Of a stretch of DNA of 64,000 nucleotides, positions 18,901 through 27,852 are shown one piece after another. The position numbers and the translations under genes were made by a program. The notes below the pieces were generated by a model. That model did not search any database and had not been told where the DNA came from. It saw nothing but the letters and a program-made list of their open reading frames with translations. Location of the stretch: the NCBI GenBank assembly GCA_963727575.1, contig CAVSIA010000048.1, forward strand, positions 78,630 through 142,629. The letters are read 5' to 3'. Every line of letters begins with the position of its first letter. Position 1 is the stretch's first letter. The stretch comes from JAHQVI01 sp963727575 (GTDB taxonomy: Bacteria; Pseudomonadota; Alphaproteobacteria; Rhizobiales; Rhodomicrobiaceae).

Positions 18901-21101
18901 GTCGGCCCGGCATTGGGATTGTCGGCTGGCAGACCCATCGCTTCGCCGATAGCATTGTCCGTGACCGGATCGTTGCCGAAGATTGTGTTTCGTCGCGAAC
19001 AGGTCACCCGGCTTTGCGGCAAGGCTGTCGAAAATCTGCTGAAGCTTCTCGTCGCGATTCTCCGAGAACAGTTCGAACTGCTCCCGATTCTGCGTCTTCC
19101 TCAGGGCGTCTTCGGCATCGTGATATGTGCTGTCGTAGCCGGCCTGGAGGTTGTCGATGAAATATTTATCCGCGCCGTCCGCCTTGAGCTGCTTGAGGAC
19201 CGCATCGCCAAGCGCGGCGCCCGTGCCATCCTTATTGACGATGGTGAGGCCCTGCAGATTGACCGGCATTGCATTGTCGTCGCGGGGGGGGACGTCACCC
19301 ACTTCGCCAGATCTGCTACGCCTTCGTCGCTGGCATGATCGCCAAGGATCTTGACGCCGTCCTCGATGCGGCCGCCACCCATCTTGGCGATCAGAGCGGG
19401 ATCGAGATCCGTCACGAGGTCGACCAGCACATCGGCCGCCGGTGCGGGGGTGCCCTGGCTTATCTGCTTCAGCCATTCACCGACCGCCGCGGGATATTCC
19501 ATCTTTTCGCTGGATTTATTCAGGATGGCGAGCTGATCGGTGAAATATTGCGTCACCTGATCGCTGACGCTGCCCCAAATCCTCTCACGTCCATCAACAC
19601 TGACGGCGGACTTCATATTCGCCGACAGAAGCTGCATGGCCTCGCCCATCTTCGTGTTGGGCTGCCAGTCCGGATTGCGGAAGTCGCCCTCGTCCAGATA
19701 TTCGTCGAGGATCTTGTCGAGGCCCGCTTCGGGGAACTCGCTGCCGAGCAGATTTCCGACTTCCGTCTGCACATAGTCGACGCGGACATCGTCGATCGTG
19801 GTCAGCATGGAGCGAAGAAACTGGCCGCGCTCCGTATCGGGCAGGTTGGTAATCGCGGTTTTCGCGGCCTCCTGTCCGAGCTTGACGTAGTCTGACCGCG
19901 TCGGCTGCGGGGCATCCCCGCTCGCTTCGGGGATCTCGATCGGCGTGTTCGTATATTTGAGCACGATGAACGACATCGGGTCTTCTTCGGCCAGAGCCTT
20001 CTCCGCGTCGTTCGCAGGTTGGGCCTGATCCACACCGAGCGTCACCGCCAGCGCAACGGTCGGCTTATCGCCGCTGTTGTAGGCATCCTTGAGCCAGCCC
20101 GGCGCATTGTCGCCTCCCGGCAGCTCGTTCATATTCGCCGTGAGTTGCGCGTAGGCAGGTCCCTTGTCTCTGATGAGATGCTGGAAATAGACGCTTCCGG
20201 CCAGATCCGGATGGCTCAATTCCATTGAATTCTGAGCCGCTTGAACCTGCTCGGGCGAATAGAGCTTGCGCCCACCGTCGAGCGCCGCCGGCCCCGTCTG
20301 CTCAAGGGCCAGGTTGAACTCGTTCATCACCGCCTTGTTATAGGCGGCGTCCGCCTTGGCGAAATCCTCCTGCGCCGATTGAAGCTCCGGCGTGTTGGTT
20401 TGCGGGACCTCGCGGCCGGCCGCTCCGTCGAATTCCGGCGTCGCTGCGTCCGCATTCTCCTGCGCGGTCTTGAGACGCCCGGCTGCATCGTTGAGCGCCT
20501 CGCCCGTCTCGCTGACGTCGGTCGCCGCCGCGCGGATCTCCGGCGTTTCGGATGTGACCCTGGTCGCTGCGGAATCGACGGCGCTGTCGATAAGCCCGTC
20601 GGCATTATCGTCGCCCCCGTCGCGCGCCTTGATCTCAGCCGCCTTATCGGTCACCGCGCTTCTTACCGCCGCCTCGTCGCCATCCGTCTCTTCAGCGGTA
20701 ACGCGCAGTTCGTCCTGCACGGCTGCCTGATAGGTTGCGTCGGATTGGGCAAGTTGCCCAACAGCCTGCTTGCCCTGATCGGACTTTTTCCAATCGGTAT
20801 TGAAGGCGGTCTCAGCCTGCGCCCGCGTTTTGAATTGATGCTGATGCTGCGACGCCCAGCTCTTGCCGTAGGAGTCGACCTTGCCGTTGTAGTCGCTGCG
20901 GGCCGTCTTCAGGTCTTTGGCGGCCGTGGTCGTCTTCGTGGCCGCTTTCGTTGCAGCCGGAGACGTGTGCCTGGCCGCGGCCGCGGCATCCCGCTTCTCC
21001 TCGGACGCGATGACTGGTGTAAATGATGCGCGCCGCGCTTCCCGCGCCGTTTCGGGGTCCATCTTCGGGACACCGGTCCCATAGTCTCCAGCAATCCGCA
21101 T
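12951..21101 (-). CDS. Giant multidomain protein with embedded amidohydrolase-like domain, broken by several frameshifts
   Basis: Seven overlapping open frames on the minus strand read as one protein of about 2,700 residues. It starts at an ATG at 21101 with a GAGGTG ribosome binding site; the later frames have none. Switches occur near 19280 (a run of eight G), 18990, 18160, 17500, 16475 (probably two), 15355 and 14030. Order of parts: an Ala-rich helical N-terminus; EF-hand-like loops DDNADGLIDSAV (20577-20612) and DKNNDGEITREE (18588-18623); a hydrophobic Gly/Ala stretch at 18180-18290 followed by YMHDHGQSFNPIN, which recalls the DUF4781/LWXIA group from memory; an amidohydrolase-like domain (about 15960-14640) with HAH (15803-15811), IHSDWG, LDHAGGG and IFGTD; and a C-terminus with three Gly/Ala-rich hydrophobic segments. 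No signal peptide. Function unknown; a secreted effector or toxin is possible. Confidence 0.7.
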
Positions 21102-21553
21102 ATCGGCACCTCATGGCGACGTTTCGATCCGGCCACCAAATTCCGGGTCGCGCTTGCGCACGACGGCTTGAGATATGAGATTAAACGATTTCAATGACAA
21201 TTTGAAGAGATTTTATAGATGAATTCAAATTCAAATTCGTCAAAGTGAGCAGAGGCGTAGACGTGGGGGCCATAAATGTGTAAAATCACCGGGCCCATCT
21301 GAAGTATGCCGCCCGATCGGGCCAATCGTCTTACCCTCGCGCATCTCTCTGCCCTCGGGACGCGCAAAACAGCTTCCGCAGCTTGCGCCCGTTTGCGGCC
21401 TCAGAAAGTCTGTCGCAAAACAGTAATATCATGCAAGGCGAATGCGGCGGTCCCGCGACGGCGGCCGATAAAATGGCCTTGTCGTCGGTTTTGAGTGGCG
21501 CCGCGCCCACAGAAAATCGATGATAAAAGCGATGTTGCCCAGGAGCTCCGATA
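21102..21553. other. Divergent intergenic region upstream of the giant gene
   Basis: About 450 bases between the divergent starts of the giant gene and the nuclease-like gene. The part from about 21170 to 21290 is AT-rich and probably holds the giant gene's promoter. I saw no GGAAC-N17-GTT motif and no gene. Confidence 0.45.
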
Positions 21554-22529
21554 TTGCGAATCGCAAGCTTCAATCTGGAAAATCTGTCGGACGAGAAAAA
21601 CGCCGCAGTCCCGCCCGACGAGCGCAACGCCATCCTGCGGCCGCAGCTCGACCGGCTCGCCGCCGATATTCTGTGCCTTCAAGAGGTCGACGCAAGCCGG
21701 CCGAGCGCCTCGTCCGCGCGTTCGCTCAGCGCGCTGGACGGCTTGCTGCAAGGCACCGCCTATCGTGATTTCCATCGCGCGAGCACCGGCAAGCCCGAGA
21801 CCGGTGAGCCTCGCGACAAGCATAATCTCGTCGTGTTGAGCCGCTGGCCGATTCTGTGCTCGCAGCAATTCGTCAACGACCTCCTCGCCGCGCCGCGCTA
21901 TCGCTGCGTAACTGCCGAGCCACCCGACTGCGGAGGAGAGCGTCGCCTGGGACCGCCCGATCCTCGCCGCGGAGATCGCGCATCCGGGAGGGGCCACGGT
22001 TCGCATCGTCAATATGCATCTGAAGGCGCCGCTCGCCTCTTTCATCCCCGGCCAGAAAGCCGGTCCATTCGCGTGGAAAAGCGTCGCGGGTTGGGCGGAA
22101 GGGTTCTATCTGGCGGCGATGAAACGCGCAGGTCAGGCGCTTGAGGCGCGGCTGCTGGTCGATCGCATGTTCGACGACACGCCGGATGCGCTGATCGCCG
22201 TCTGCGGCGACTTCAATTCCGAGGAGCGCGAGGTGCCGTTCCGCATTCTTGCCGGCGATACCGAGGACACCGGCAATGGCCGGCTGGCCGGGCACGAACT
22301 GGTGGCATTGGAGCACACGCTATCGGACTCCCGGCGCTTCACCGTGATCCATGCGGGACGCAAATTGATGCTCGATCACATTCTCGTCTCGCGGCCGCTG
22401 CTCGGCCGGTTCCGGACCATGGAAGTGCACAACGAGGCACTGGGGGATGAGCTGATCGCCTACACGTTGATCGAGCGCACGCCGGAATCCTATCATGCGC
22501 CGGTGGTCGCCGATTTCGATCTCGGCTAG
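21554..22529 (+). CDS. Endonuclease/exonuclease/phosphatase family protein, one frameshift
   Basis: Repaired length is about 324 residues, the usual size for this phosphodiesterase-fold family. Motifs in order: FNLEN near the start (metal-site Asn), LCLQEVD (catalytic Glu), GDFNS and LDHILVS (Asp-His). The frame breaks near 21930; the continuation reads ESVAWDRPILAAEIAHPGG and then MHLKAP in another frame. No signal peptide is visible, so it is probably cytoplasmic. The substrate, whether nucleic acid, phosphoinositide-like or other, cannot be told. It is convergent with the response regulator of the GTPase operon. Confidence 0.8.
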
Positions 22530-22553
22530 ACATCGCGGCGCCCGGGCGCCCGC

Positions 22554-23159
22554 TCAGATTCCGGCCCGCACCGCCATGCGGACCAGCTCGGCGAAGTTCT
22601 TCGCCTCCAGCCGGCGCATCAGCCTCTGGCGATGGACTTCCACGGTGTTCTCGGCGATGCCGAGCTGAAACGCGACAACCTTGTTCGGGTGTCCCTGGAC
22701 GAGAAGCTCCAGTACCTGCCCTTCGCGGCGCGTCACCTTGTTCAGCAGCTCCTCGCGCGTCAGCGCGCCGCCGGGGAGCGGCGGCTTCATGCCGAACGCC
22801 CGCTCCAACGCCTGCATCAGCGCATCCCGCTCGACCGGCTTTTCAAGAAAATCCGCGGCGCCGCGCTTCATCGCCTCGACGGCCATCGGCAGCGTCGATG
22901 AGCCGGACAGCATCACAACCGGGCAATGTGGGTGGGTCTCGGCCATAAACGTCACGACCGTAAGCCCGTCGACATCCGGCATCCTGACGTCCAGCAGCAC
23001 GCAGCAATTGCCGCCGATCACGGCCGTTTCCATGAAGGTCTTGCCGCTTTCGAACACTTGCGGCCGATAGGACGTGTCCTGAAGAATCGCGAGCACCCGG
23101 CGGCGATCGTCCTCCTCGTCGTCCACGATATAGACCGAACGTGTTTGCGATGACCCCAT
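22554..23159 (-). CDS. Two-component response regulator, receiver plus LuxR-type HTH (FixJ/TodT-like)
   Basis: A 201-residue protein. The receiver domain has acidic residues Asp13-Asp14, phospho-acceptor Asp57 (VLLDVRMPD) and the Lys of LEKP near 107. A LuxR/FixJ helix-turn-helix occupies about 137-198 (VTRREGQVLELLVQGHPNK and IAENTVEVHRQRLMRRL). It should bind DNA when phosphorylated. It begins 50 bases after the stop of the histidine kinase, its probable partner, and is the last gene of the five-gene GTPase operon. Its targets are unknown. Confidence 0.92.
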   Translation of the reverse strand: MGSSQTRSVYIVDDEEDDRRRVLAILQDTSYRPQVFESGKTFMETAVIGGNCCVLLDVRMPDVDGLTVVTFMAETHPHCPVVMLSGSSTLPMAVEAMKRGAADFLEKPVERDALMQALERAFGMKPPLPGGALTREELLNKVTRREGQVLELLVQGHPNKVVAFQLGIAENTVEVHRQRLMRRLEAKNFAELVRMAVRAGI

Positions 23160-23209
23160 CGGAATCCAGGTCCCCTTCGAAGCCGGTACGGCGGGCCGAG
23201 CCGGCGATG

Positions 23210-24736
23210 TTACGTCTGGTCCGTAGCGGAGGCGAAGCTTACCGCATTCTTTGGCCAGCGAATGACAAATTTGCTGCCGCGCCCGCTTGCCGGGTCCGAG
23301 GCGACGGTCATGCTGGCGCCGATACCGTCCAGCACGCGGGTGGCGATCGCCAATCCCATTCCGCCGCTCCCCGATCCGGGCCGAGCGCGGGACCGCCCCC
23401 CGATCAGCTCCGCCTGACGTTCCACCGGAATGCCCGGCCCATCGTCCTCGACGCCGATCAGCCAGTCATTTTCCTCATCTGACACCGAGATCGTCAGACG
23501 TCCATGATCCAAGTCATGGTGCTTTATGGAATTGTCCAGAAGATTGCGCAGGACGACATCCAGGAGATTGGCGTTCACGAAAATACACGGCGTTGCTAAA
23601 TCGAATTCTATGGAAAATCGTTTGCCATTCGGAAGTGTATTTATAATGCCACTGACGATCGTAGCTATGTCAACCGCCTTGATCACGATCTCCGATGAAA
23701 GCGCCCGGGTGTAGTCGCGGGTTCCTTCCAGGATGGATCGCATCCGGTCGACATGGGCGCGCAGGCGGTCGACGGGTGCGCCGGGCATTCCTTCCTCGAT
23801 CTCGTCGATGACCGCCTGCAGCGATCGCAGCGGGGCATTCAGGTCGTGGCCGACCACCGCTGCGAATTCGGCAAGCTGCCGGTTTGTGGCTTTCAGCTCC
23901 TCGTTCTCCAGGCTCAGCCGCGCCTGCCCGGTCACCAGATCGCTGACGTCCTCGGCCGATGACACGACGCCGCCGCGCGCTCCGTCCGGCTGCATCCAGC
24001 TTTGATGCGTCCAGCGATGGCTGCGCGTGTCCGCCTCGTCCCGATGCATCGCCTCGATCTGGGGCGGGCCGGTCAGGCCCATCAGGCGCGCCTTGAAATC
24101 GAAGCGCGCATGATCCGGCATGGCCGTACCGGCCGCAAAGCAGTCCTGGCCGATCAGCGGCTCGCATTCGAGCCCGAACGTGCGCGCCCATCGGCGGGTG
24201 GCGAACAGATAGCGCGCCTGCTCATCGAAGACCGCGGTGGCGACCGGCATCTGCTCCATCAAGATGTCGAGCAGCATCTGCCGCTGCACCAATCGCTCGC
24301 GCGTGCTCTGAAAATTTTCCTCCGCCAGGCGCCGCGCCCGGATCTGCTTGAGCAGCTCGAGCTCGACCTCGGACTCCGCGATCAGCCGGTGGACGATGAC
24401 GTGATAGACGCCAGCAAGGTCGTCCCAATAGATTTCGATCGACATCTTCGACGCTGGATCGTCGCTGGAGGGCACGCCGACGCGCGGAAGCGTGACGCAG
24501 GTGCCATGCGCGTCCTGAAGGTCGAGCAGCTCCTTTTCCAGGCCGAAGAACAGGTCCGTGTTGCGGCAGACATTGGCGCCGATCGGGATCCAGCTCGCCA
24601 GCGCGCCATAACGCCAGATGCCGCAATAATGCTCGTCGAGGCCGGCATAGCCGAAGCTGCCGCGCTCGCACAGGAAGTCGATCGTCCCGATGAGCTGGCG
24701 CAACTCCGGGGCGTCAAGGTCAAAGTCCGCGTTCAT
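23210..24736 (-). CDS. Cytoplasmic PAS-type sensor histidine kinase
   Basis: A 508-residue kinase without membrane helices. The first 150 residues form a sensory region with Cys and aromatic residues (ERGSFGYAGLDEHYCGIW) that is PAS-like in outline but not recognised. A PAS domain follows at about 175-285. HisKA carries the phospho-accepting His in VVGHDLNAPLR near 310. The ATPase domain has NSIKHHD, DDGPGIP and GGMGLAIA. The ATG at 24736 lies inside the 3' end of the GTPase gene (17-base overlap) and has no own ribosome binding site, so translation is coupled. A GTG at 24745 would add three residues. Its input may come from the GTPase or the OmpA protein encoded upstream; this is inference. 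Confidence 0.9.
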   Translation of the reverse strand: MNADFDLDAPELRQLIGTIDFLCERGSFGYAGLDEHYCGIWRYGALASWIPIGANVCRNTDLFFGLEKELLDLQDAHGTCVTLPRVGVPSSDDPASKMSIEIYWDDLAGVYHVIVHRLIAESEVELELLKQIRARRLAEENFQSTRERLVQRQMLLDILMEQMPVATAVFDEQARYLFATRRWARTFGLECEPLIGQDCFAAGTAMPDHARFDFKARLMGLTGPPQIEAMHRDEADTRSHRWTHQSWMQPDGARGGVVSSAEDVSDLVTGQARLSLENEELKATNRQLAEFAAVVGHDLNAPLRSLQAVIDEIEEGMPGAPVDRLRAHVDRMRSILEGTRDYTRALSSEIVIKAVDIATIVSGIINTLPNGKRFSIEFDLATPCIFVNANLLDVVLRNLLDNSIKHHDLDHGRLTISVSDEENDWLIGVEDDGPGIPVERQAELIGGRSRARPGSGSGGMGLAIATRVLDGIGASMTVASDPASGRGSKFVIRWPKNAVSFASATDQT

Positions 24737-25238
24737 AGGCTGCACGGGTTACCGATTCGAAGGCGCCTCGAACATTGGCGCCGGTCTTTGCGCTGGTCTC
24801 GACGATCCGGGTGCGCAATGGCCGCAAGGGCGCGATCAGCTTGGGCAACTCGCCGGGTCCGAGGAGGTCGATCTTGTTGGCGACGAGGGCGACGGGGCGG
24901 CCGGGAAACGTTTCCATGAAGGTCTGGGCGAGCCGGCCGGCGGAGGTGACGGTTGCCGGGCGCGAACAATCGCCGATGATCAGTGCGGACGTCGCGCCCT
25001 TGATATAGATCTGCTTGAAGATGCTCTCGCCGAAATCGCCGTCGATGTCCCAGATCAGCAGCTTGATCTCGACCATCTCTCCCTCGGCCGCCTGGAAGTC
25101 GAGCACATAGGTGTAGACGTCGACGCCGATCGTGGCCTTGTAGTCGTGGTCGAATTTGTTGAAAGCGAGCCGCCTTACGAGGGACGTTTTCCCTACGCCG
25201 ATGTCTCCGAGAAGCATCAGTTTATGGACTCGTTCCAT
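24720..25238 (-). CDS. Ras-superfamily small GTPase (Rab-like, bacterial)
   Basis: A 172-residue protein consisting of one G domain. G1 is GDIGVGKTS (11-19), G2 is Thr36 in ATIGVD, G3 is WDIDGD (63-68), G4 is NKID (121-124) and G5 is SAK (149-151). The G3 motif is altered: Rab proteins have WDTAGQ, and here the catalytic Gln is an Asp, so intrinsic GTP hydrolysis may be slow or need a partner. No lipidation Cys at the C-terminus. The start at 25238 (MERVHKLMLLGD) follows AGGAGAG by 13 bases; a longer frame from 25289 would overlap the OmpA gene by 68 bases. It overlaps both neighbours, so all three proteins are made together. Bacterial Ras-like GTPases of the MglA and Rup types are known for polarity and regulation. 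Confidence 0.9.
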   Translation of the reverse strand: MERVHKLMLLGDIGVGKTSLVRRLAFNKFDHDYKATIGVDVYTYVLDFQAAEGEMVEIKLLIWDIDGDFGESIFKQIYIKGATSALIIGDCSRPATVTSAGRLAQTFMETFPGRPVALVANKIDLLGPGELPKLIAPLRPLRTRIVETSAKTGANVRGAFESVTRAAYERGL

Positions 25239-27054
25239 CCGCCGCCAAAGGCTCTCCTGCTGGCTTGGTCGGCTCGCCGATATAGGCAAGCTCGAATTCG
25301 ACGCGGCGATTGCTGCTGTAGGGGCCTTTGTCGTAGCTCAGCAGGATGCCGCGCGGACGGCCGAGGATCTTCATGCGCGTGCGGCTGACGCCGAGCTTCT
25401 CCAGCTCGCCCGCCACCTGTTCCGCCCGCTGGGTCGCCAGCGCATCGTTCCCATCCGCGGTGCCGGTCGGGTCGGTATAGCCGATAATCCGGATCCGGGC
25501 ATTGGTGGCGGCATCAAGCAGGTCGCGAAGCTGTCCCAGCGTGGCGATAGCCATGTCATGGTCGCGGAACTGGGCGCCGTCTGCGTAGAAGATCGCGTGC
25601 GTCGCAACCCATTGGCTCAGTTTCAGATGCGGGTCCTGCGTGATCCGGTGCAACTCGTCGAGGCGGGCGGTGAGGGCGGCCGTGCTCGCCTTGAGCTGCT
25701 TGTCGACGTCGCCGATCTCGGCGCGGGTCGCCGCAACCTCGGCGGCGGTCCGCAGCGACGCCTCCTCCTCGACCTTCGCTACCAGCGCATTCAGATCGGC
25801 GACGGAGCCCGAGAGCCTCGAATTCAGATCCGCAACCGTGCCGGACATCTTCATATATTCGCTGAGCGCCGGCACGACGATGAGCTGCGGTGTCAATTTG
25901 ACCGGATCGAGGCGCGCCGCAGCCGCCTTGACGAAGGCATCCCGGTCGGCTTCGCTCGGCACGAGCCCCGCAACGGTTACCGCGCTCCGGTCGCTGGCGA
26001 CGTCGATCCGCAATGGGAACGCCTGCAGCGCGGCGCGGCTGTCGATGACGGCGCGCACTTCACCGGCGAGCCGCGCCACTGCGACCTTCTCCCTGTAGCC
26101 CTGATAGGCGATCAGCCCGGCAAGGACCGTCAACCCGCCGAAAACGGCCAGGGCCAGGATCGGCGGCTGCTTGTAGTTCGCCAGCAGCGCGGTAATTCCG
26201 TCGGCAAGCTCGGCAAGCACCTCGCGGCGCTGGAGCGTTCCCTCCTGATGAAAGTCGGTCAGCTTCTCCAGCGTATGGCCAAGCTCGGTGTCGATCGCCC
26301 GGCGGATGCGGCGATTGCCCTTGCCCACCGATTTCATCGCCACGAGATAGGCAGCCGAGGCGCGCAGATAGACGCGGGACTCGCCCAGATCGAGCGCGCG
26401 CAACTCGCTGTCGCGCTCCGCAAGCGACTCGGCGGCAAAATTGTTGATCGCGGTCAGCATACCGCCGATCAGGTGATCGTCGCCGAGGCTTTCCGGCGCG
26501 GCGGGATCGGCGTTCCACGCCTCCATCAGCGTGCCGGAGCTGCGGTCGATCAGGTAAATGCTGGCGATGCGCAGGTCCTGCCCCTCGCGGATCAGCAGGG
26601 TCCGATAGGGCGTGCGCGTCAGCAGGCTTTTGATCCGAAGCCGGACGAAACTGGCGCTGAGCCCACCTTCGATACGGCGGTTGGTCTGCTCGACGAAATC
26701 GCGGATGGCGCTCGACACATAGGCGCGGATGAGCCGGCCCATGATCGGATAGAGCGCATCCACCACCTCGTCGCTCGCATTGCGGATCTCCCGCCGGATC
26801 GCGGCGACGATGACCGGCGCGATGGCCGCTGCCAGCTCGCGGTGGTTCTTGATGTCGGCTTCACGCAGCGAGTTGGCGAGGATGTCGGCGACGCTGTGCT
26901 GCAGCGCTTCGTCGTCCCCCACCCGCGCGTCGTGCCGGCGCACCACCTGCTCGATCTCGGCGAGAACCTGCTGCTCTTCCTTGAGCAGCAGCGACTTCAG
27001 CCGGGAGAACTCGCCGCTATTGTGATGCAGACTATTCATGATCGGACGCATCAT
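25222..27054 (-). CDS. Transmembrane OmpA-family protein with large N-terminal cytoplasmic region
   Basis: A 610-residue protein with one membrane helix at about 298-318. Before it lie a helical region (15-145) and a segment at about 155-260 (RIASIYLIDRSSGTLMEAW, GGMLTAINNF) that resembles longin/roadblock-type folds, known partners of small GTPases in other systems. After the helix come a BON-like segment (about 335-390), a coiled coil (430-490) and a C-terminal OmpA domain with IRIIGYTDPTG and LATQRAEQVAGEL, which should grip peptidoglycan in the periplasm. The stop overlaps the GTPase start by 17 bases, and the start overlaps the upstream coiled-coil gene (an alternative ATG is at 27039). 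The topology suggests a bridge from cell wall to cytoplasmic GTPase; the longin reading is inference. Confidence 0.85.
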   Translation of the reverse strand: MMRPIMNSLHHNSGEFSRLKSLLLKEEQQVLAEIEQVVRRHDARVGDDEALQHSVADILANSLREADIKNHRELAAAIAPVIVAAIRREIRNASDEVVDALYPIMGRLIRAYVSSAIRDFVEQTNRRIEGGLSASFVRLRIKSLLTRTPYRTLLIREGQDLRIASIYLIDRSSGTLMEAWNADPAAPESLGDDHLIGGMLTAINNFAAESLAERDSELRALDLGESRVYLRASAAYLVAMKSVGKGNRRIRRAIDTELGHTLEKLTDFHQEGTLQRREVLAELADGITALLANYKQPPILALAVFGGLTVLAGLIAYQGYREKVAVARLAGEVRAVIDSRAALQAFPLRIDVASDRSAVTVAGLVPSEADRDAFVKAAAARLDPVKLTPQLIVVPALSEYMKMSGTVADLNSRLSGSVADLNALVAKVEEEASLRTAAEVAATRAEIGDVDKQLKASTAALTARLDELHRITQDPHLKLSQWVATHAIFYADGAQFRDHDMAIATLGQLRDLLDAATNARIRIIGYTDPTGTADGNDALATQRAEQVAGELEKLGVSRTRMKILGRPRGILLSYDKGPYSSNRRVEFELAYIGEPTKPAGEPLAADGTSP

Positions 27055-27328
27055 GCGTCGCAGGGCCTGCCATCTGGCTGATGTGGTTGCCGAGCTCGGC
27101 GATGGCGCCGCCGATCGAGCGGATCAGCTCCGCCTGTGTCTGCGCCTGCTCGCTGGCCATCGCGGAAAGTTTCCTCTCCAACGTCTGGCGAAGGTCGCGG
27201 AGCTGCGCCTCGAGCGCCGCGAAACGCTGTTCGTTCTCGCGCTGGATGTCGCCGAACAGCAGAACGCGGACCTGATCGATTTCTTCGCGATCTGCCTGCT
27301 GGTCGCCGGATTGTACTGGATTTAGCAT
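27032..27328 (-). CDS. Small coiled-coil protein, first gene of the OmpA-GTPase operon
   Basis: A 98-residue hydrophilic protein dominated by a coiled coil (about 15-85: LLFGDIQRENEQRF, LEAQLRDLRQTLERKL). The string VRVLLFGDIQ resembles short motifs I know from OmpA proteins that are linked to Ras-like GTPases. The ATG at 27328 has GGGCGAG upstream; an earlier start at 27355 is possible. No membrane helix. The stop lies inside the start region of the OmpA gene, so it is the first cistron of the operon. It may be an adaptor, but no function is known. Confidence 0.7.
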   Translation of the reverse strand: MLNPVQSGDQQADREEIDQVRVLLFGDIQRENEQRFAALEAQLRDLRQTLERKLSAMASEQAQTQAELIRSIGGAIAELGNHISQMAGPATHDASDHE

Positions 27329-27627
27329 TGAACTCGCCCACTCAACAATATACACGCCGCACTTTAGCCAAAGTGAACTCTGGCCAGCACTGCCGCAGAA
27401 AGAAAATAAGTATAGTTACCTATCACGTCCGATGGCAGCGTGCAAATATGCCGTTCGTTGTATTCTTGCATGCCGCTATGCGATTTCGCATTACACTTAT
27501 TAGTAGAGCATTTTCGTCGAATGCCATCAAGGGATTAGGGGCGCGCCTTAATGGGATTCCTGAATTTTATGGAAACTTAATCGATATTATAACGACAACA
27601 TACCGACTTATTCGATTGGAGAGAAAA

Positions 27628-27852
27628 ATGATTGAAAGCACCGGCCTCCATCTCGACACCGATCCCGGCGACCGCGAAAAGGCGAAAGCCACCGCCCGGA
27701 TGATCTATTACGCCGCGTGCGATGCCGAAGAGCTTGGCCTCGGCGAATGCAGGCAGTTGCTGATGTTCTGCGGCACGCTGATGCGCATCAAGTTCGGGCT
27801 GAAGGACCACGAGGTGCTTCTCGATCCGCAGCCGGAAAGCTGCAGCTCCTGA
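27628..27852 (+). CDS. Small acidic protein of unknown function
   Basis: A 74-residue protein beginning MIESTGLHLDTDPGDREKA, with four Cys residues and many acidic residues in its second half. The ATG has an ideal GGAGAG five bases upstream, which decides this start over an in-frame ATG at 27448 whose extra sequence is AT-rich and unconvincing. Base composition changes sharply at 27628, from AT-rich upstream to coding-like. I do not recognise the family. It stands alone, divergent from the GTPase operon. Confidence 0.6.
   Translation: MIESTGLHLDTDPGDREKAKATARMIYYAACDAEELGLGECRQLLMFCGTLMRIKFGLKDHEVLLDPQPESCSS

Noticed and set aside
12951..21101. RTX-type toxin
   Set aside because: No GGxGxDxxx nonapeptide repeats were found; the Asp-rich loops are single EF-hand-like sites.
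22530..22556. Terminator between the nuclease-like gene and the response regulator
   Set aside because: A GC-rich palindrome is present but has no T-run and is short; not strong enough to list.
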